A stretch of DNA of 64,000 nt from Bacteroidota bacterium. Lineage in GTDB: Bacteria > Bacteroidota > Bacteroidia > Bacteroidales > UBA12077. A program made the position numbers and the translations under genes. This document shows, piece after piece, positions 59,621 to 64,000 of this stretch. Below the pieces are notes generated by a model. That model had not been told where the DNA came from, ran no database searches, and saw nothing but the letters and a program-made list of their open reading frames with translations. Location: positions 917,991-981,990 of the forward strand of contig JAHLLG010000002.1 in the NCBI GenBank assembly GCA_020444275.1. Reading direction: 5' to 3'. The stretch's first letter is position 1; each line of letters begins with the position of its first letter.

Positions 59621-60343
59621 TTATCCAAATACTTTCTTTAGCAAATCTGTTACTCTTGCAGCAGGATCTTTTCTAATCTGTTTTTCTTCCTTAGCAATCT
59701 GCACAAATAATCCATCAATCGCTTTGTTGGTCACATAATCATCCAGATCAGGATTAACATCTTTCACAAATGGTAGTTTATTATAATAGGTAAAGACAGA
59801 ATTCCAGTGCTTTGTAGCTCCGACCTTATCTAAAGACTTTTTGATAATTGGTTTAAACTTTTCAACCAATTGAGTTCGTGTATGATTTTCAAGATATACT
59901 GTTGCTGCATTCTCTTCTCCATTTAAAATATTCATCACATCTCGTAAGGTTAAATCTTTTATTGCTGTAACAAAAATATCTTTTGCTTCACTTGCAGCAT
60001 CTTCTGCAGCGTGATTCATAGATTCAATCGCATCATCGACCATTTTATCCTGTCCCAACATCCGAAGTTTATCCTCCACTTGTTTCGCTTCATCAGGCAT
60101 TGGAATTTTTATTTCAGGATCTTTAAAATACCCATCTACTTTTGAAACACGATCTACACCCTTTTCAATTCCAATAGTAAGTGCTTCTTTTAACCCTCTG
60201 GCAACCTCTTGTTCGGTTAATTCTGATGTTTTATCATCATCTAAAACATCGTCTGCTGCCTTTTTAATGTTTTTCCAAATTTGAGCTTGCGATTGCCCAA
60301 CCACAAACATTGCAACTACCAATAATCCAATATATTTTTTCAT
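59621..60343 (-). CDS. Secreted DUF4197 protein
   Basis: 240 residues with a signal peptide (to about 20). Mostly helical mature part with DUF4197 marks: EVARGLKEALTIGIEKGVDR, YFKDPEIKIPMPDEAKQVE, NHTRTQLVEKFKPIIKKSLD and a C-terminal KDPAARVTDLLKKVFG. The function is unknown. It is last in a row of four or five small secreted-protein genes that may form one transcript. Confidence 0.9.
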   Translation of the reverse strand: MKKYIGLLVVAMFVVGQSQAQIWKNIKKAADDVLDDDKTSELTEQEVARGLKEALTIGIEKGVDRVSKVDGYFKDPEIKIPMPDEAKQVEDKLRMLGQDKMVDDAIESMNHAAEDAASEAKDIFVTAIKDLTLRDVMNILNGEENAATVYLENHTRTQLVEKFKPIIKKSLDKVGATKHWNSVFTYYNKLPFVKDVNPDLDDYVTNKAIDGLFVQIAKEEKQIRKDPAARVTDLLKKVFG

Positions 60344-60357
60344 ATTATTTGTTTTAA

Positions 60358-61179
60358 TTACATAACCCTGATACCCTGCTCACTTAGACTATCTTTTAAA
60401 TACGTATATTTTAGATTATAGAAATCTAATAACTCCTTATTGCCTAAGTTTTCAAAATACGATTTACTTATTCGATAAAAATTAACTTTATCTTGCCAAT
60501 AAATTTGATATTCTTTTAATATATCATTATTAGAATTAAAAATATTTTCTGCCTCTTCCATTCTATTAAAATCAATATAACATTCTAATAGATCATTATT
60601 TACACCAAAAACTCTCTTGTTTTGATTTATTGACACAAAAAACTTTTTATTTAAATTCAAATAATAGATACATGAATCTAATTTATGTTCCTGTTTATAT
60701 ATTAAGCCTAAATTACGATATGATACAGCTTCACCTGCTTTAAAACCTTTGGATTTAAATAGAAAGATTGCCTTTTTTATATTTGATTTAGCTTCTCTAA
60801 ATAACCCTAAATCACTTTGGATTAAACCAAGGTATTTTATTATATTGGCCTCAGCCAAAGTATCTTGCTCAAGATTCCACAAATTGATTGATTTAACAGC
60901 AAAATCCTGTGCTTGTTGGGGATTATTCAGTTTTTCATAATAGGCAAAACAAATATTTTGAAAGCAAAGTGCTACATTACGATTATCATTAAACTGTTTA
61001 TAGATTTGAGCTGCACTATCATTGTATGCAATACATTTAACCGGATTTGAATCATAATATGTGTAACCCAAATTTTTTAAAGAATCAGCTGAAACTATAG
61101 TCTTCTGATGAGCAGCTTCTGCTTTACCCGAAAATATTAAAATCATTAAAATGATAAAATTAAATGAGCGTTCCTTCAT
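60358..61179 (-). CDS. Secreted TPR protein
   Basis: 273 residues with a signal peptide (to about 22). About five TPR-like repeats (CFQNICFAYYEKLNNPQQAQ, IKYLGLIQSDLGLFREAKSN, SYRNLGLIYKQEHKLDSC). It resembles the sensor part of the TPR kinase at 19.6-21.5 kb but stops at residue 273 with no membrane helix or kinase, so it is a separate gene rather than a fragment. The start abuts the stop of the NTF2-like gene. Confidence 0.75.
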   Translation of the reverse strand: MKERSFNFIILMILIFSGKAEAAHQKTIVSADSLKNLGYTYYDSNPVKCIAYNDSAAQIYKQFNDNRNVALCFQNICFAYYEKLNNPQQAQDFAVKSINLWNLEQDTLAEANIIKYLGLIQSDLGLFREAKSNIKKAIFLFKSKGFKAGEAVSYRNLGLIYKQEHKLDSCIYYLNLNKKFFVSINQNKRVFGVNNDLLECYIDFNRMEEAENIFNSNNDILKEYQIYWQDKVNFYRISKSYFENLGNKELLDFYNLKYTYLKDSLSEQGIRVM

Positions 61180-61665
61180 TTATTCACCTTCTTTGTAATT
61201 ATCCACCTCACCTAGTCTGATCCATTTACCATCTTCTCGTTCGTATAAGGTAATCCAGGCATAGGTATAATCCATCTTGTTAACAGAATCATTTTCTAAT
61301 TGTTGCTCACCTACTAAACGAACCTGCACTATGGTCCAGCCTAATGATCCATCATCTGAAACTTTTACCATCGGTTCGCGCAGATCATCATATCTTTCGA
61401 ATTCTGTGCTGTTTAAATAATGGGTAAACATGCTATGAATTTCCTCTTTTGTAGGATGAAGAAATTCACCATCATGAACCTGAAAATAGTCTTCTGAAAT
61501 ATCGCGTACAAAGAACTCTACATTTTTATTTAAGTGAGCATCTAATGTTTCCTGATGTAAATCGAGAAGTTCCTGTTCAAGTTTTTTCTTATCTAATTTT
61601 TGTTGACATGCGAAAGAAAACAGGCTAATTAAGCCAATTGTAATCAAAAATTTTATTTTATACAT
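61180..61665 (-). CDS. NTF2/SnoaL-like lipoprotein
   Basis: 161 residues with a lipobox at Cys20 (LFSFAC). The mature part has the NTF2-like layout: a first helix ELLDLHQETLDAHLNKN, VRDISEDYFQVHDGEFLHP, SLGWTIVQVRLVG, YTYAWITLYEREDGKWIRLG. Probably an outer- or inner-membrane-anchored ligand-binding protein; the ligand is unknown. Confidence 0.8.
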   Translation of the reverse strand: MYKIKFLITIGLISLFSFACQQKLDKKKLEQELLDLHQETLDAHLNKNVEFFVRDISEDYFQVHDGEFLHPTKEEIHSMFTHYLNSTEFERYDDLREPMVKVSDDGSLGWTIVQVRLVGEQQLENDSVNKMDYTYAWITLYEREDGKWIRLGEVDNYKEGE

Positions 61666-61675
61666 ATTTCGTATT

Positions 61676-61981
61676 TTATCTGTTTCTTCTTCTTTTCTTA
61701 CCTTCGGCTCCTTTACTACCTAAAATTCCCCAACCACCGCTTCCAAGAATAAATCCGAAAGCATACCAGGCTCCATTATTATTTTGCGCATAAACAGTAA
61801 CATCATCGCGAAACAACATCGCAATTAAATCAAAAGGTGCAATTATTCCATGCCATAATCCACCCCAGAAACCATAGGAGTGTCCGGTTAAGCATTCGTC
61901 AACAATTTCTTTGTTTGCACATGATGTTATTAACACAACAACCAATAAACTTACGATTAAATATAGATGCTTCCTTTTCAT
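61676..61981 (-). CDS. Small lipoprotein with GFWGGLWHGIIAPFD motif
   Basis: 101 residues with a lipobox at Cys21 (LVVVLITSC). A conserved-looking hydrophobic segment GHSYGFWGGLWHGIIAPFD and FGFILGSGGWGILGS, then a basic tail (GKKRRRNR). I recall this type from other Bacteroidota but know no function. It lies 10 bases before the NTF2-like gene. Confidence 0.7.
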   Translation of the reverse strand: MKRKHLYLIVSLLVVVLITSCANKEIVDECLTGHSYGFWGGLWHGIIAPFDLIAMLFRDDVTVYAQNNNGAWYAFGFILGSGGWGILGSKGAEGKKRRRNR

Positions 61982-62045
61982 TTCTTTTATTATTTAACAA
62001 ACAATAAATACAAGTTTTAAAATTATATCGACTTTAACAAATGAA

Positions 62046-62804
62046 TTATTTTGTGCATTTAAAAATCATCTCACGATTTCCATCTCCCAATCGGTATCTA
62101 TTTACAATATCTTGGCCTAATTGTTTTCGATAATCAACTGTTTCAACTGTAAACCCTGGCTTAGCCAAACGTTCTTCAAAATCTGTACCATGTAAGCGGT
62201 ATAAATCAAATTCACCATAATGCTTTAATCTTTCCTCAGGTGATTTTATGGAATGGTTTTCATACGTTTTTTCCAACTCTTTATTAATTAAGGTCATTAT
62301 TAAAGCGTAACCATTTTTTGAAAGAACCCGATATAATTCTTGAATTGCCTTTCGCTCGTCAGGGATGTGCCCTAATACATGAGAGCAAATAACTAAATCG
62401 AAATAATTGTCGGGATAAGGAATTTGAGTAATATCGATAACATGCGAGGCATAAGCAGGATCAATGTCGCCATCAATATACTCTATATTTAAGCTATGTA
62501 ACTTTTGATATAAACAGTTTTCTGGTGCCACATGAAGCACTTTAAGATTTTTAGTAAATATGTCGGTCTCTTTCTCTAAATAAAAAAGTAATAGTCGGTT
62601 TCTTTCCAATGAATCGCAACGTGGGCATCTAACATTTTTTCGTCTCACATTCCCTTTATCCAGAAATTTGCGAAATGATTTGCCACAACAATTACATGTG
62701 TAGTTTTCACCATAATACACTGGAGATATGGCTTTTTGAACACTCAACCTCAGGTGTATTCTTTGTTTTTCAGGAATAATTTTTTTGTATAGCAATTTTA
62801 TCAT
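62046..62804 (-). CDS. Class I SAM methyltransferase with N-terminal zinc ribbon
   Basis: 252 residues. A Cys4 ribbon (CNCCGK and CPRCDSLERNR, residues about 37-70) leads to a Rossmann methyltransferase domain (VLHVAPENCLYQKL; DGDIDPAYASHVIDI; YFDLVICSHVLGHIPDERKA). Members of this group modify surface sugars or small molecules in Bacteroidota polysaccharide clusters. The substrate is unknown. The start overlaps the stop of the deacetylase gene by 4 bases, so they are translated together. Confidence 0.88.
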   Translation of the reverse strand: MIKLLYKKIIPEKQRIHLRLSVQKAISPVYYGENYTCNCCGKSFRKFLDKGNVRRKNVRCPRCDSLERNRLLLFYLEKETDIFTKNLKVLHVAPENCLYQKLHSLNIEYIDGDIDPAYASHVIDITQIPYPDNYFDLVICSHVLGHIPDERKAIQELYRVLSKNGYALIMTLINKELEKTYENHSIKSPEERLKHYGEFDLYRLHGTDFEERLAKPGFTVETVDYRKQLGQDIVNRYRLGDGNREMIFKCTK

Positions 62805-63796
62805 TTTCTCTTAACCTTATTTTTTCCCAGAAACGATTTCATAATAAAATAGACATACTGATGCCGAATAATACTTCTTGCAATTTTTAACGATTTCTCC
62901 ATAGGAATTCGATGCATATGAAATCTGCTTATATCCTCTTTCAAACCAGATATGCCGAAAGACAATTTACAGTTCTCCTGTTTATGTAACCAAGATAAAA
63001 GTTCTGCATTCACTCTTTCGTCGCCAAAGGGAAACGAAAAATATCTTTCCTGTATATTAAATCTTTCCTCTAAATCATTAAAGCTTTTAACGATTTGGTC
63101 TTGCTGCTGTTTGCTTTTAATATGTTTAAAAAAAGGATGATCCAAACTGTGCGATCCAATTGCAAATCCTTGCTTTATCAAATCCTTTATTTCATTGGAT
63201 GATAAATAAGGTTTATTATTTTTAAGGTATTCTTTAAAATCTAATCCTATTATTTTTGCAATATCCTCAATTTTTTGAATGTCTTTATAGGTCATTGACA
63301 GAAGCACTTTTTCCAGATGATTATTATCGATAAATGACACGCTTAGTATTTTACCCAGTTCATCTAGTAATGTTTTATTCTGAATGCTATTTAACTCTTT
63401 AACTATCAAGCCAATTTTATATCGATAAAACAGATCTTTATTATCAATAAAGTTATTATTCACAAAAACAGTAGCTGGTATTCCTTTTCTCTTCAGTATT
63501 GGAGCAACTATTGAATAAAATTCTTTTAAACCATCATCGAAGCTGATATGAAAAACCGGTTTACGAATAAATTTGCCTTTCTGAACTATTTCGTATAATT
63601 GATTAATAGAAACCGGCTCATAAAATCTGCTAAAAAAATCCAGGTCTCGTTCAAAAGTTTTCACATCCCGAACTGCATATAAATTACCAATAAAATGTAA
63701 TGGTGTGTTAGATACCGTATGATAAAAAGGTAAAATTATTTTTCTGTTTGTTATATGTATTAATCGTTTTATCAAAATTTGAATGCTTTTCTGCAT
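62801..63796 (-). CDS. Polysaccharide deacetylase family protein (CE4/NodB-like)
   Basis: 331 residues. NodB-type marks: ILPFYHTVSN, FHISFDDGLKEFYSIVAPIL (the Asp-Asp metal motif), IPATVFVNNNFIDNK, FAIGSHSLDHPFFKHI (H-x3-H metal pair) and SFPFGDE. The metal triad is complete. A hydrophobic N-terminus is not obvious, so it may be cytosolic or attached to a membrane protein. The terminator hairpin of the upstream gene ends two bases before the ATG. Confidence 0.88.
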   Translation of the reverse strand: MQKSIQILIKRLIHITNRKIILPFYHTVSNTPLHFIGNLYAVRDVKTFERDLDFFSRFYEPVSINQLYEIVQKGKFIRKPVFHISFDDGLKEFYSIVAPILKRKGIPATVFVNNNFIDNKDLFYRYKIGLIVKELNSIQNKTLLDELGKILSVSFIDNNHLEKVLLSMTYKDIQKIEDIAKIIGLDFKEYLKNNKPYLSSNEIKDLIKQGFAIGSHSLDHPFFKHIKSKQQQDQIVKSFNDLEERFNIQERYFSFPFGDERVNAELLSWLHKQENCKLSFGISGLKEDISRFHMHRIPMEKSLKIARSIIRHQYVYFIMKSFLGKNKVKRK

Positions 63797-63831
63797 TAAA
63801 AAATGTCATACTTCATTTTTAGTATGACATT
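63797..63831 (-). terminator. Terminator abutting the deacetylase start codon
   Basis: AATGTCATACT (63802-63812) pairs perfectly with AGTATGACATT (63821-63831) around 8 bases; the minus strand continues into TTTTTTA and then directly the ATG at 63796. It ends the partial gene to the right. Confidence 0.85.
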
Positions 63832-63854
63832 CCATTTTATATATAAAAGTAACT

Positions 63855-64000
63855 CTATCTTTCTAAGGTTTTATAATAATCGTCTAAAATCCTGGTCATC
63901 ATAGGAAGGTAAAATTGCCAGTAAAACTTATCCGTATTATTGTAATTATCTCTTGAAAATATAGAAATTAAATTATGGTATCCTTCAAAAAAGGCCGTTT
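63855..64000 (-). CDS. Partial gene at the right edge (C-terminus only)
   Basis: An open frame runs from the window edge to a TAG at 63855-63857, 48 codons ending in MMTRILDDYYKTLER. It is AT-rich and aromatic (FYWQFYLP) and precedes a strong terminator, so it is probably the end of a real gene that lies mostly outside the window. The fragment is too short to recognise a family; the neighbours suggest a surface-polysaccharide locus. Confidence 0.55.
   Translation of the reverse strand, partial: TAFFEGYHNLISIFSRDNYNNTDKFYWQFYLPMMTRILDDYYKTLER

Noticed and set aside
60358-61179. TPR gene as a broken remnant of the TPR histidine kinase
   Set aside because: It has its own signal peptide, an intact frame and normal operon spacing, and no kinase remnant follows.
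1-64000. tRNA, rRNA, CRISPR array, insertion sequence or prophage
   Set aside because: Read through on both strands; no cloverleaf with a conserved T-loop, no spaced direct repeats and no transposase or integrase were seen.

Overview
The window looks like chromosomal DNA of an AT-rich member of the Bacteroidota, probably class Bacteroidia and perhaps the order Marinilabiliales (inference from gene content, no search run). The evidence is as follows. Several upstream regions carry the Bacteroidota -7 promoter element TAnnTTTG, some with a -33 TTG or TTTG at 19-20 bp. No consistent Shine-Dalgarno sequence is seen. Family-typical genes include a complete MoxR/Bat (aerotolerance) operon, a three-copy FISUMP protein, a 7TM-DISM histidine kinase, secreted DUF3108, DUF4197 and DUF1028 proteins, and many short Sec signal peptides ending in AQ. 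A flavodiiron protein, a tungsten aldehyde:ferredoxin oxidoreductase, phosphate butyryltransferase and an AbgT transporter fit a marine or sediment organism that is anaerobic or microaerobic and meets oxygen at times. I saw no rRNA, tRNA, CRISPR array, insertion sequence or prophage.

Layout. 0-7 kb: the 3' end of a CBS/DUF294 protein, a YceI protein, a lipoprotein, a FluC fluoride channel with DUF190, a hemolysin-III family protein, an AbgT transporter and a beta-barrel protein. 7.5-13.4 kb: a 7TM-DISM histidine kinase, a saccharopine-dehydrogenase-like enzyme, the FISUMP protein and a small cysteine-rich PAS protein. 13.4-25 kb: mainly secreted or envelope proteins (DUF2846, DUF1028, an S9 peptidase, an M28 peptidase) with a stand-alone NUMOD4/HNH protein, a TPR histidine kinase and a membrane class III cyclase. 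25-33 kb: ettA, a secreted M1 peptidase, and a three-gene operon of a four-TM protein, a Tat-signal polyferredoxin and a tungsten aldehyde oxidoreductase. 33-42 kb: the MoxR-DUF58-BatA-BatB-BatC-BatD-BatE operon with two extra genes. 42-49 kb: truA, a HAMP-GAF sensor-like protein, a MalY/PatB lyase with a NifX-like partner, a secreted nitroreductase, a thioesterase and the flavodiiron protein. 49-56.7 kb: DUF3108, a beta-barrel protein, a nitrilase and a RelA-like ppGpp synthetase in one operon, ptb, and a TetR/Isf-like flavoprotein/membrane-protein operon with a clear operator-promoter. 56.9-64 kb: a LytS/LytTR two-component pair, small secreted proteins, and a likely polysaccharide locus (zinc-ribbon methyltransferase, polysaccharide deacetylase, partial gene) running off the right edge.

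The genes group into envelope maintenance and peptide scavenging (M1, S9 and M28 peptidases, beta-barrels, lipoproteins), oxygen and redox handling (Bat operon, flavodiiron protein, aldehyde oxidoreductase, Isf-like flavoprotein) and signalling (three histidine kinases, a cyclase, a ppGpp synthetase with a degraded hydrolase centre, a Cys-cluster PAS protein). The points most worth a second look are the aldehyde oxidoreductase operon, the TetR operator built into its own promoter, the orphan Cys-cluster PAS protein, and several starts that sit directly against a terminator or a -7 promoter box and so may be leaderless.
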